From: Sulfurovum sp.
Lineage (GTDB): Bacteria; Campylobacterota; Campylobacteria; Campylobacterales; Sulfurovaceae
Length of the DNA: 21,210 nt
Direction: 5' to 3'
NCBI GenBank assembly: GCA_003978395.1
Contig: QNZV01000005.1
Span: 1-21,210 of the forward strand
The notes below the pieces were generated by a model. It was not told the origin of the DNA, made no database searches, and saw nothing but the letters and a program-made list of their open reading frames with translations. The position numbers and the translations under genes are program-made. Shown piece after piece: positions 1-6,408 of the stretch (within the stretch, counting starts at the first letter, position 1; each line of letters starts with the position of its first letter).

Positions 1-333
1 CATAGCAATGTGCAAAATCATATAGGAACGATTCATGCCGCTGCACAATTTGCATTGGCAGAGACACAGAGTGGAGACTATTTATCAGCACTTTTCCCTC
101 AGTACCAAGGTCAGTTTTTACCTCTGCTTCGCTCTTCAAGTGTAAAATATAGAAACCCTGCTTCAAGTGAAATTTATGCTAAAGCTATTGCCAAAGAAGC
201 CGACCTAGAGAAGTTTGAAGCTCAATTCTTGAAAAAAGGTCGAGCTACTATTCGTGTAGAGGTCAAAGTGATGGATAAAGAGAATATTGTGACCATGCAA
301 GGGGAGTTTAATTGGTTTGTTCAAAAAGTTTAA
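1..333 (+). CDS. Hotdog-fold thioesterase-like protein (DUF4442 type), 3' part
   Basis: The open frame runs in from the left edge, so this is the C-terminal part of a longer gene. The GTG at base 10 is an in-frame codon, not a convincing start, because the conserved core begins just before it. Visible are N-H-I-G-T followed by H-A-A-A and an F-x-L-A-E stretch, the pattern of the central helix of hotdog-fold thioesterases of the DUF4442/YiiD-C group. A strand-rich tail follows (SSVKYRNPA; RATIRVEVKVMD; EGEFNW-like ending). Such proteins are thought to hydrolyse or bind acyl-CoA thioesters in the cytoplasm; the substrate cannot be read from the sequence. It ends 89 bases before the ATPase gene, which has its own promoter-like site, so the two are probably separate units. 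Confidence 0.75.
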   Translation, partial: HSNVQNHIGTIHAAAQFALAETQSGDYLSALFPQYQGQFLPLLRSSSVKYRNPASSEIYAKAIAKEADLEKFEAQFLKKGRATIRVEVKVMDKENIVTMQGEFNWFVQKV

Positions 334-368
334 ATATTACAAGAGAAAGTAGAAAAAATTATGAGATA

Positions 369-398
369 TATGAACAGAATTAGCTATAATTGTTCATA
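369..398 (+). promoter_or_regulatory. -10 box inside an 8-bp inverted repeat (possible promoter/operator)
   Basis: A TATAAT hexamer at 385-390, preceded by TAGC, lies 33 bases before the chosen ATG at 423. It is flanked by a perfect inverted repeat, TATGAACA (369-376) and TGTTCATA (391-398). A third copy of the half-site, ATGAACA, lies at 402-408 in the expected leader. An inverted repeat around a -10 box suits a repressor operator, but no regulator is identified. Confidence 0.4.
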
Positions 399-422
399 AA
401 GATGAACAAAAAGAGAGATAAA

Positions 423-1622
423 ATGCTAGAAAAACTCTATATAACTGAGAAAATTCTATTAAACAACCTAAATAGCGATTTTAAACGATACCTTTATGCT
501 AAAATTGACTTCTCATCACAGATGATGGCGATTGTAGGGGCTAGAGGAGTTGGGAAGACGACTCTATTATTACAGAAACTTCAAGAGTTAAAAAAAGAAG
601 CTCCTCGTAATCACTCTCTCTATTTCTCTTTTGATTTACCTTTTGTTGCAACTGTTGACCTTTTTGATTTTGCAGGGGAGTTTCAAAAAAAAGGTGGTCG
701 TTGGCTTCTTCTTGATGAGATTCATAAGTATAAAAACTTTTCAACACACCTTAAAGCTATTTATGATGTTTATCCTCAACTAAAGGTACTCTTTACAGGC
801 TCTTGTGCGACCTCTATTTTGAATGCACAAGCTGATTTGAGTAGACGAGTAGTACTTCATAATCTTTATGGACTCTCTTATCGAGAGTTTTTAGAGATAA
901 GAACTGGGCAAAAATTAAGAAGTTATAAATTAGAAGATATTTTAGAAAATAGTTCGTCGATAGTTGATGAGTTGATGACGATATTTAAACCTTTGGAGCA
1001 TTGGGATGATTATCTTGAGAAAGGTTATTATCCATTCTCTTTTAATGACCAAGAGAACTTTTTAGGACTGCTTTACAATACTATTAATCTGACTATTGAG
1101 ATAGATTTGGTTAATCTTGGTTTGATTAAGCCAGAGTCTATCGAGAAGTTAAAAAAGCTTTTAACTATCATCTGTCAAAGTGACCCTTTTAGCATTAATA
1201 TCACAAAAGTAGCTTCACTTTCTGAACTCTCACGCAACAGTATTTACAACTATTTAATGCACTTACACAAAGGGGAATTGCTAAATATTGTGCATAATAA
1301 TAAAAAAGGATTAGCCAAACTAGCAAAGCCTGACAAAGTCTACTTGAACAATACCAATCAGCTCTTTGCCATGTGCAATAAACATAAAATAGGAACGATT
1401 CGAGAAACTTTTTTTGCAAACCAAGTGGGGAATGTCTACCCTATAACAAGTTCAGATAAAGGAGATTTTATAGTAGATAATAGGTATACATTTGAAGTGG
1501 GTGGGAAAAACAAATCATTTAAACAGATAAAAGATATGAAAGATTCCTATCTTGTTATTGATGATGACTTTACTGTTAATGATAAAAAAATTCCCCTTTG
1601 GTTATTTGGCTTTTTGTATTGA
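423..1622 (+). CDS. AAA+ ATPase with DUF4143/nuclease-like C-terminus
   Basis: A 399-residue protein of the widespread AAA_14/DUF4143 ATPase group. Near residues 39-47 a Walker A loop (GARGVGKTT) is seen, near 95-100 a Walker B (LLLDEIHK), and near 121-127 a sensor-1-like strand (VLFTGS). The C-terminal part has GDF, then FEVGGKNK, so D348, E358 and K362 make a D-ExK pattern like that of PD-(D/E)XK folds; the protein ends in the LWLFGFLY typical of this group. The start at 423 is preferred over TTG 390 or ATG 402 because AAAGAGAG sits just upstream and because the TATAAT at 385-390 would start the transcript near 397. These proteins are common, often mobile, and mostly of unknown role; some have been discussed as defence or toxin-like, but nothing here proves that. 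No partner gene adjoins. Confidence 0.8.
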   Translation: MLEKLYITEKILLNNLNSDFKRYLYAKIDFSSQMMAIVGARGVGKTTLLLQKLQELKKEAPRNHSLYFSFDLPFVATVDLFDFAGEFQKKGGRWLLLDEIHKYKNFSTHLKAIYDVYPQLKVLFTGSCATSILNAQADLSRRVVLHNLYGLSYREFLEIRTGQKLRSYKLEDILENSSSIVDELMTIFKPLEHWDDYLEKGYYPFSFNDQENFLGLLYNTINLTIEIDLVNLGLIKPESIEKLKKLLTIICQSDPFSINITKVASLSELSRNSIYNYLMHLHKGELLNIVHNNKKGLAKLAKPDKVYLNNTNQLFAMCNKHKIGTIRETFFANQVGNVYPITSSDKGDFIVDNRYTFEVGGKNKSFKQIKDMKDSYLVIDDDFTVNDKKIPLWLFGFLY

Positions 1623-1689
1623 GAATAACTGATACTGAAGTTGTACATTTTATGATGACTATTAGGTGTTTGTCTAAATAAAACAAAAG

Positions 1690-1836
1690 AAAGATACCTA
1701 TTGAACAATAGAATGTTTTAATAGGCAAATTCACGTCGGGATGAGGGCAACCTGACCTACGCCGTTTTGAATATTATTTCTTGATGAGATTTGGTTTTGA
1801 CGGAGGAGTTAGCAATTCAATATAAAAAGGAAAAAA
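1690..1836 (+). promoter_or_regulatory. Structured-looking 5' leader of mtnK
   Basis: The 214-base gap before mtnK has no ORF, but its last 150 bases are locally GC-richer and can fold. CCTATT (1697-1702) can pair with AATAGG (1720-1725) or, exclusively, five of its bases (1698-1702) with AATAG (1707-1711) around a GAAC loop. GTCGGG (1735-1740) pairs with CCTGAC (1751-1756) with one G-T pair, enclosing AGGGCAA; a nested AGG-GCAA-CCT stem is the alternative. CCGT (1762-1765) and CGTC (1734-1737) can both pair with the GACGG at 1799-1803. The ribosome site AAAAAGG lies at 1824-1830. The position upstream of SAM-by-product salvage genes makes a cis-acting RNA plausible; it does not match a riboswitch class I can name. 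Confidence 0.4.
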
Positions 1837-3072
1837 ATGTCATACAAAATACTAACGATAGATATACTAAAAGCATATATTTTAAAGATAGAAGTTATAA
1901 AAAACTATCTTGAAGAGGGAGATATAGAGATAGATGAGATAGGGGATGGGAATTTAAATTTTGTTTATATTGTGACTAATGCTTCTAATGGAAAAAGTTT
2001 GATAGTTAAACAGGCTGTGCCTTATTTGCGTATTGCAGGAGAGGGGTTTCCTTTGTCTCGTGAGCGAATGAATTATGAGATTAGGGCTTTGCAGTTTTAT
2101 GAAAAAGTGCTTCCTGCTTTTGTACCTAAAATCTACTATGCAGACGAGGCGATGAGTTTGGTTATTATGGAAAATTTGTCTGAACATATTATTATGAGAA
2201 AAGGGTTGATAGAGCAAATAGTTTACCCAAAATTTTCAGAACATATCTCTACTTTTTTGGCTCATACGCTTTTTTACTCCTCTTCACTTTACTTAAACAG
2301 TAGAGAAAAAAGAGCTTTGGTAGATAGATTTAACTCCAATACCGAACTATGCAAACTTACCGAAGATTTTGTATTTACCTTGGCATTTATGGAGGATGAG
2401 ACGAACGATGTAAATCCTGATTTGTTAAATGAAGCGAAAGAGCTTTTTGCACAGAGTGATTTTAAAAAGAGTGTTCTAAAACTCAAATATATTTTTATGA
2501 CTCAAACTGATGCTCTGCTTCATGGTGATTTGCATACAGGCTCTATTATGTTAAATGCCGATGAGACTTATGTGATTGACCCAGAGTTTGCTTTTGTGGG
2601 GGCTTTTGGTTTTGATATTGGGGCGTTGATTGCCAATATGATTAATGCCTATATCTCACACTTTTATAGAAGTAAAGATGAGATCTATCAAGCTTGGATT
2701 TTAGAGACTATTCGAGAGATTTATATAAAATTTGAAGAGAAATTTTTACTGCTTTGGGCAAAAAATCCTAATTCGGCATTGTTAAAAGAGGGATTTATTG
2801 CTCAAAAAGAGCTTGATGAATTTAAAGCAGAGTTTATTCAAAATATCTTTAGCCAAAGTGTTGGTTTTGCAGGATGTAAAATAGCACGGCGTGTTTTTGG
2901 AATTGCAGGAGTTGAAGATATACGAGGGATAGAAGATGCAGAAAAACGAAAACAAGCAGAGTTGATGGCGTTGAGGGTTGGGAAATCGTTGATTTTGAAT
3001 TATGAAAATATTAAAAATGTCGATGATTTAGTAGATTTTATTTTATCTAATATCGAACTCTATAAAAATTAA
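1837..3072 (+). CDS. mtnK: S-methyl-5-thioribose kinase (MTR kinase)
   Basis: Phosphorylates 5-methylthioribose (and in some organisms probably 5-deoxyribose) at C1 with ATP in the cytoplasm, the first step after nucleosidase cleavage of methylthioadenosine or 5'-deoxyadenosine. The 411-residue length fits the family (about 400). Diagnostic motifs are DGNLNFVY at 37-44 (nucleotide loop), a kinase-like lysine at K58, HGDLHTGS at 229-236 with the catalytic Asp231, and IDPEFAF at 247-253 with the metal-binding Asp248, followed by GFDIGA. This aminoglycoside-phosphotransferase-like fold with DLHTGS is characteristic of MtnK. A good ribosome site (AAAAAGG) precedes the ATG by about six bases. mtnA follows after 65 bases on the same strand. 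Confidence 0.93.
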   Translation: MSYKILTIDILKAYILKIEVIKNYLEEGDIEIDEIGDGNLNFVYIVTNASNGKSLIVKQAVPYLRIAGEGFPLSRERMNYEIRALQFYEKVLPAFVPKIYYADEAMSLVIMENLSEHIIMRKGLIEQIVYPKFSEHISTFLAHTLFYSSSLYLNSREKRALVDRFNSNTELCKLTEDFVFTLAFMEDETNDVNPDLLNEAKELFAQSDFKKSVLKLKYIFMTQTDALLHGDLHTGSIMLNADETYVIDPEFAFVGAFGFDIGALIANMINAYISHFYRSKDEIYQAWILETIREIYIKFEEKFLLLWAKNPNSALLKEGFIAQKELDEFKAEFIQNIFSQSVGFAGCKIARRVFGIAGVEDIRGIEDAEKRKQAELMALRVGKSLILNYENIKNVDDLVDFILSNIELYKN

Positions 3073-3137
3073 CTTTATTTTTATAAAAATAGATGTAGAC
3101 TATATTTTTAATAAAATTAAATATAGGATAACATGAA

Positions 3138-4226
3138 ATGCAAGGACAATATAAAGCTTTATGGCTTGATAAGGATAATAATTTAGAAGTTTTAGACCAA
3201 AGAGTTTTGCCTTTTGAAGAGACAACAGTAACAATAACAAATACCCAAGAGACGATAGAAGCTATAAAAAATATGACTGTTCGTGGGGCAGGTATTATTG
3301 GAAATGTGGCTGGATTTGGAGTCTATTTGGCTTGTAGAGAGTCAAATGGAGATATTGAAAAATTAATTTATTTAGCAGAACAAATTAGAGAGTCACGACC
3401 AACAGCAGTTAACCTTATGTGGGCTGTCGATAGAATGATGGAAACTCTTTTAAACTCTGATTTACATGATTTAGAGCTTACCCAAGAGTTACTAGAAGAG
3501 GCTATAAAAATAGCAGATGAAGATTGTATGAGAACCGAAAAAATAGCCCAATATGGTGCAGATATTATCGAAGAGATTATGTTGAATCGAGAGATAGATA
3601 CCTTTGATATTTTGACTCATTGCAATGCAGGTTGGTTGGCGATTGTAGACAGTGGTACAGCTTTAGCACCCATTTATGAGGCAAAAAAAAGAGGTATCAA
3701 TATTCATGTTTGGGTAGATGAAACTCGACCACGAAACCAAGGGGCAAATTTAACAGCTTGGGAGCTTTCAAAAGCAGGAGTTGAACATACAGTTATTGCT
3801 GATAATACAGGTGGACACTTGATGCAAAATCATATGGTAGATATGGTTATAACAGGAGCAGACAGAGTGGCTAGAAATGGAGATAGTGCCAATAAAATAG
3901 GTACTTATTTAAAGGCTCTATCTGCAAAAGATAATAATATCCCTTTTTATATTGCTTTACCAAGCTCAACTTTTGATTTTACAACGTTAGATGGAGTACG
4001 AGATATTCCTATAGAGATTCGTAGTGAAAATGAAGTTAAATATATGAGAGGAATGGATAGTGATGGAGAGATTAAAGAGTTCCAAATAGTTCAGTCTCAA
4101 TCTCCTGCTTTAAACTATGGATTTGATGTTACTCCTGCACGGTTAATTACAGGTCTATTGACAGAACGAGGGGTTTGTGATGCCAATGTTGATGCAATCT
4201 CTGAAATGTTTGAGGATTTGATATGA
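3138..4226 (+). CDS. mtnA: Methylthioribose-1-phosphate isomerase
   Basis: Converts the aldose 5-methylthioribose-1-phosphate to the ketose 5-methylthioribulose-1-phosphate; relatives also take 5-deoxyribose-1-phosphate. The 362-residue protein shows NMTVRGAGIIG (46-55), RPTAVNL (87-93), LTHCNAGWLA (159-168), ETRPRNQGANLTAWEL (195-210), DNTGGHLM (222-229) and ITGADRVARNGD (238-249). The two residues known as catalytic in the family correspond to Cys162 and Asp242. These motifs separate it from the eIF2B subunits of the same superfamily. The ATG at 3138 is chosen because TATAGGAT lies eight bases upstream; the ATG at 3133 is out of frame. Its stop overlaps the start of the next gene in ATGA, so the two are translationally coupled. 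Confidence 0.93.
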   Translation: MQGQYKALWLDKDNNLEVLDQRVLPFEETTVTITNTQETIEAIKNMTVRGAGIIGNVAGFGVYLACRESNGDIEKLIYLAEQIRESRPTAVNLMWAVDRMMETLLNSDLHDLELTQELLEEAIKIADEDCMRTEKIAQYGADIIEEIMLNREIDTFDILTHCNAGWLAIVDSGTALAPIYEAKKRGINIHVWVDETRPRNQGANLTAWELSKAGVEHTVIADNTGGHLMQNHMVDMVITGADRVARNGDSANKIGTYLKALSAKDNNIPFYIALPSSTFDFTTLDGVRDIPIEIRSENEVKYMRGMDSDGEIKEFQIVQSQSPALNYGFDVTPARLITGLLTERGVCDANVDAISEMFEDLI

Positions 4227-4828
4227 TAGATGGGGTTATTAAATATACTTTTGATTTTCAGCAGACTGAACCTTTGAAACACGAACAGTTTACAGAGATA
4301 GAATCACTACGAAAACGACTTTTTGCTCTGAATTTAATAGGTGTAACCGATGAGGGGATTGGTTTTGGAAATATTAGCCAACGAGTAGGCAGAGATTCAT
4401 TTGTTATTACAGGAACACAAACAGGTCATCTAGCTAAGTTACAAGGAGAACACTATGCACTTATAGAAGCCTATAATGATAAAGAGTTTTACTTGAAATC
4501 ATCAGGAGCAATTAAACCAAGTAGTGAAGCCTTGACGCATGGAACAATTTATAATTTATCTTTTGATATATCGGCTGTTATTCATATTCACTCTAAAGTA
4601 ATATGGAACTTTATGTTAAAAAACAACTATTTAAAAACCGAAGATGTAGCATATGGCACAAAAGAGATGATAGATGAGGTTAATCGAATTTTTTCAACTA
4701 TAGAACCTCTCTCTAATCCAAAATTTGTAATGCTAGGACATGAAGATGGTGTTATCATTTTTGGTACTGATTTGTTAAGTGCAGAGTTAATTTTGTATGA
4801 AATGTTAAAAAAAGTAGTTAATGCATAA
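4223..4828 (+). CDS. Class II aldolase/adducin-family protein (probable 5-deoxy- or 5-methylthio-ribulose-1-phosphate aldolase)
   Basis: A 201-residue zinc-dependent class II aldolase-fold protein. GFGNISQR (47-54) is the phosphate-binding loop, FVITGTQTG (60-68) the next strand, and PSSEALTH (99-106) carries the likely catalytic Glu102. HIHS (121-124) supplies two metal histidines, His121 and His123, and LGHEDG (171-176) the third, His173. Coupled to mtnA by a 4-base overlap and lying behind mtnK, it most likely acts on the MtnA product, splitting it to dihydroxyacetone phosphate and an aldehyde as in the DHAP shunt. The alternative is MtnB, the dehydratase of the methionine salvage pathway, which shares this fold. 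No MtnC, MtnD or MtnX-like gene follows, which favours the aldolase, but the rest of the genome is not visible. Confidence 0.75.
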   Translation: MIDGVIKYTFDFQQTEPLKHEQFTEIESLRKRLFALNLIGVTDEGIGFGNISQRVGRDSFVITGTQTGHLAKLQGEHYALIEAYNDKEFYLKSSGAIKPSSEALTHGTIYNLSFDISAVIHIHSKVIWNFMLKNNYLKTEDVAYGTKEMIDEVNRIFSTIEPLSNPKFVMLGHEDGVIIFGTDLLSAELILYEMLKKVVNA

Positions 4829-4851
4829 AATAGTGTAACAAATTAGAAAAT

Positions 4852-4876
4852 ATTATAATAATTATTATTTTTTTCC
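4852..4876 (+). terminator. Possible weak intrinsic terminator after the mtn genes
   Basis: An A/T-only palindrome (ATAATA/TATTAT, about 4855-4868) runs straight into a T tract, 25 to 45 bases after the aldolase stop. Without G-C pairs the hairpin is weak, so this is a position and T-tract argument only. Confidence 0.3.
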
Positions 4877-4918
4877 AAAAAATAGTGAAAAAGTCATATT
4901 TATGACACATTTGAACTC

Positions 4919-4924
4919 TATAAT
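4919..4924 (+). promoter_or_regulatory. -10 box upstream of the small exported protein
   Basis: TATAAT lies 30 bases before the ATG at 4955, with an AAGGA ribosome site between them (about 4943-4947). No good -35 is present, only A/T-rich sequence, as is usual for promoters in Campylobacterota. This would make the 4955 gene a transcription unit apart from the mtn genes. Confidence 0.5.
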
Positions 4925-4954
4925 CCTTTCCATTACAAAAATAAGGATTAAATT

Positions 4955-5173
4955 ATGAAATTAATAAAAACAGGAGGAGTCTTACTCTCATTGGTGATGT
5001 ACGCACACGGAGCTAAAGTTACTTGGGGTGCTGATGGTAAACCTATCATTGAATCTTCTTCTAAACCTATTGAAGGATGTATAGATAGTGGATTGCAATA
5101 TTTATCAATGGATACTAATAATAGTATGATTGTCACTAATGAATTAGTAAACTCTTCTGATTGTGGTGCTTAA
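4955..5173 (+). CDS. Small exported protein of unknown function
   Basis: A 72-residue protein I do not recognise. Residues 1-20 look like a Sec signal peptide: MKLIK, a hydrophobic stretch GGVLLSLVMY, then AHGA before the predicted cleavage at K21. The mature part is about 52 residues, acidic, with two cysteines (C42 and C70) that could form a disulfide in the periplasm. Support for a real gene is the AAGGA ribosome site eight bases upstream, its own TATAAT, and the signal peptide. The reverse-strand reading of the same bases has no such support. Another promoter follows after its stop, so it seems to be monocistronic. Confidence 0.65.
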   Translation: MKLIKTGGVLLSLVMYAHGAKVTWGADGKPIIESSSKPIEGCIDSGLQYLSMDTNNSMIVTNELVNSSDCGA

Positions 5174-5187
5174 AAAGTATTTATCTT

Positions 5188-5224
5188 TTTGCTATAATTA
5201 AAGTAGAGATTTTACTCTCTACTT
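5188..5224 (+). promoter_or_regulatory. Extended -10 promoter and leader hairpin before the HMA gene
   Basis: TTTTTGCTATAAT ends at 5198, the extended -10 form typical of this group. Directly after it AAGTAGAG (5201-5208) pairs perfectly with CTCTACTT (5217-5224). If transcription starts near 5204-5206, only part of this stem would be in the RNA, so it may equally be a protein site. A second TATAAT (5261-5266) lies nearer the gene, but would leave almost no leader before the ATG at 5285. Confidence 0.45.
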
Positions 5225-5284
5225 CAGATAGAAAAGGATAGAGAATGAGCAGAGCTATGTTATAATAGTAAAAAAGGAGAGATT

Positions 5285-5572
5285 ATGAAACAGACGTTTA
5301 AAGTCAGAAATGTAAAGTGTGGTGGTTGTGCAGGTACGCTTAAAAAGTCCCTATTAGAAGAGTTTGGAGAGGTTAGTGTTAACTTGGAAGTTGAACCAAG
5401 AGAGATAACTTTGGATATAGAAGAGTCCCAAAAAGAGGCTCTAAAGCTAAAGCTTCGTTCATTGGGTTATCCACTGCTTACGGATAAACTAAATAGTTTT
5501 CAAACAGTTGGAACAACAGCCAAAAGTTTTGTCTCTTGTGCTATTGGGAAGATGGATAATAGTGTTAAGTAA
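5285..5572 (+). CDS. Heavy-metal-associated (HMA) domain protein
   Basis: A 95-residue protein whose first 67 residues fit the ferredoxin-like HMA fold of CopZ-type metallochaperones. The metal loop is VKCGGCAGT with C12 and C15 (usual form MxCxxC, here with Lys in place of Met-x). The strand TFKVRNV precedes it, and SVNLEV and EITLDI follow, ending at LRSLGYP as usual for HMA domains. The roughly 28-residue tail is extra and has one more Cys (C84); it may add a metal ligand or an interaction site. AGGAGA lies about six bases before the ATG. No P-type ATPase or copper regulator is in the window, so the cargo metal is unknown; copper is the usual one. The gene converges on the DUF58 gene with eight bases between stops. 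Confidence 0.8.
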   Translation: MKQTFKVRNVKCGGCAGTLKKSLLEEFGEVSVNLEVEPREITLDIEESQKEALKLKLRSLGYPLLTDKLNSFQTVGTTAKSFVSCAIGKMDNSVK

Positions 5573-5580
5573 TAAGATGT

Positions 5581-6408
5581 TTACATCATTAACGTTATCA
5601 ACTTCCCCACAACCTCTTCATCAGTAAAAATCTTAACATATCGAACTCCATAGATAGAAAAATGCTCTTTCATTTTTTTGTCATGTTCTATAAGGTTTTT
5701 TTTGTATTTTTTAATGCTTCGTCGTCCAAAAAATGTATCGAATTTTATTTTGGAAATGGGGGAGTTTAGTGTAACTTCTCCTAGCTTCTTAGGATTTTCT
5801 TCGGCTCTATCTCTAATGATAATAGATATTATCTCATGCTTTTGAGCCAATAGAGATAAATCTACCTCTTCTAAAAAATCGCCAACAATAAATAGTAAAG
5901 AGGGTTTATGAATTTTTTTAAAGAGATTATCTATTGCTTCTTGATGTTTAAGTTTTGTATTTAATAATTTGGCTTCAAAAAGTTGTCTTGAAAAATTTTC
6001 TATATGAAAAAGTTGTTTGGTTGGGGGAGTCGTATGAGTATTGTTTTGATAATAAGAGACTCCTGTAAAAAGGTCATTTTGATGTTGGATTGCATAGGCT
6101 AGGGTAGTGGCTACTTCGGTTAGTTTTTTCTGTTTTGCATTCCCCTCTGCGAAATAAAAAGAACCATCAGCCAAAGTAGTGACTACTACTGATAGCTCTC
6201 TGTTTGCATGAAGCTCTTTTATATAGGGAGTACCTATTTTTGCAGATATTGTCCAGTTTATTTTGCGTATATCATCGCCTATTTGATACTCTCGTAGTTC
6301 TGAAAAATCATACCCCTCTCCATGTAGTTTAGAGAAATTATTTCCCGAGAGTAGGGTGTAAACACTCTGTCTGGCTTTGATTTGTAGTGTTTTTAATGCA
6401 TGATTCAT
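5581..6408 (-). CDS. DUF58 domain protein of the Bat/MoxR operon
   Basis: A 275-residue protein of the DUF58 family, which regularly accompanies MoxR ATPases and VWA proteins. The family signature is at residues 30-57: GEGYDFSELREYQ, then GDDIRKINWTISAK. The remainder alternates strands and helices like a degenerate VWA fold (ELSVVVTT near 68-75, PSLLFIVGDF near 170-180). No membrane segment or signal is seen, so it is probably cytoplasmic. Its start overlaps the moxR stop by one base (TAATG), so it is translated with moxR. It is the last gene of the operon here. Its biochemical role is not established in the family; a substrate or adaptor role for MoxR is usually proposed. Confidence 0.88.
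   Translation of the reverse strand: MNHALKTLQIKARQSVYTLLSGNNFSKLHGEGYDFSELREYQIGDDIRKINWTISAKIGTPYIKELHANRELSVVVTTLADGSFYFAEGNAKQKKLTEVATTLAYAIQHQNDLFTGVSYYQNNTHTTPPTKQLFHIENFSRQLFEAKLLNTKLKHQEAIDNLFKKIHKPSLLFIVGDFLEEVDLSLLAQKHEIISIIIRDRAEENPKKLGEVTLNSPISKIKFDTFFGRRSIKKYKKNLIEHDKKMKEHFSIYGVRYVKIFTDEEVVGKLITLMM

Noticed and set aside
390..422. TTG start giving 11 more residues to the AAA+ ATPase
   Set aside because: The TTG overlaps the TATAAT box, and the ATG at 423 has the better ribosome site.
1730..1770. SAM-I or TPP riboswitch before mtnK
   Set aside because: Short matches (GATGA, GGCAACC, ACCTGA) occur, but the required helices and the remaining conserved blocks are missing.
3061..3085. 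TATAAAAAT/ATTTTTATA hairpin over the mtnK stop
   Set aside because: Only A-T pairs and no T tract after it; mtnA follows closely, so termination here is unlikely. Probably composition.
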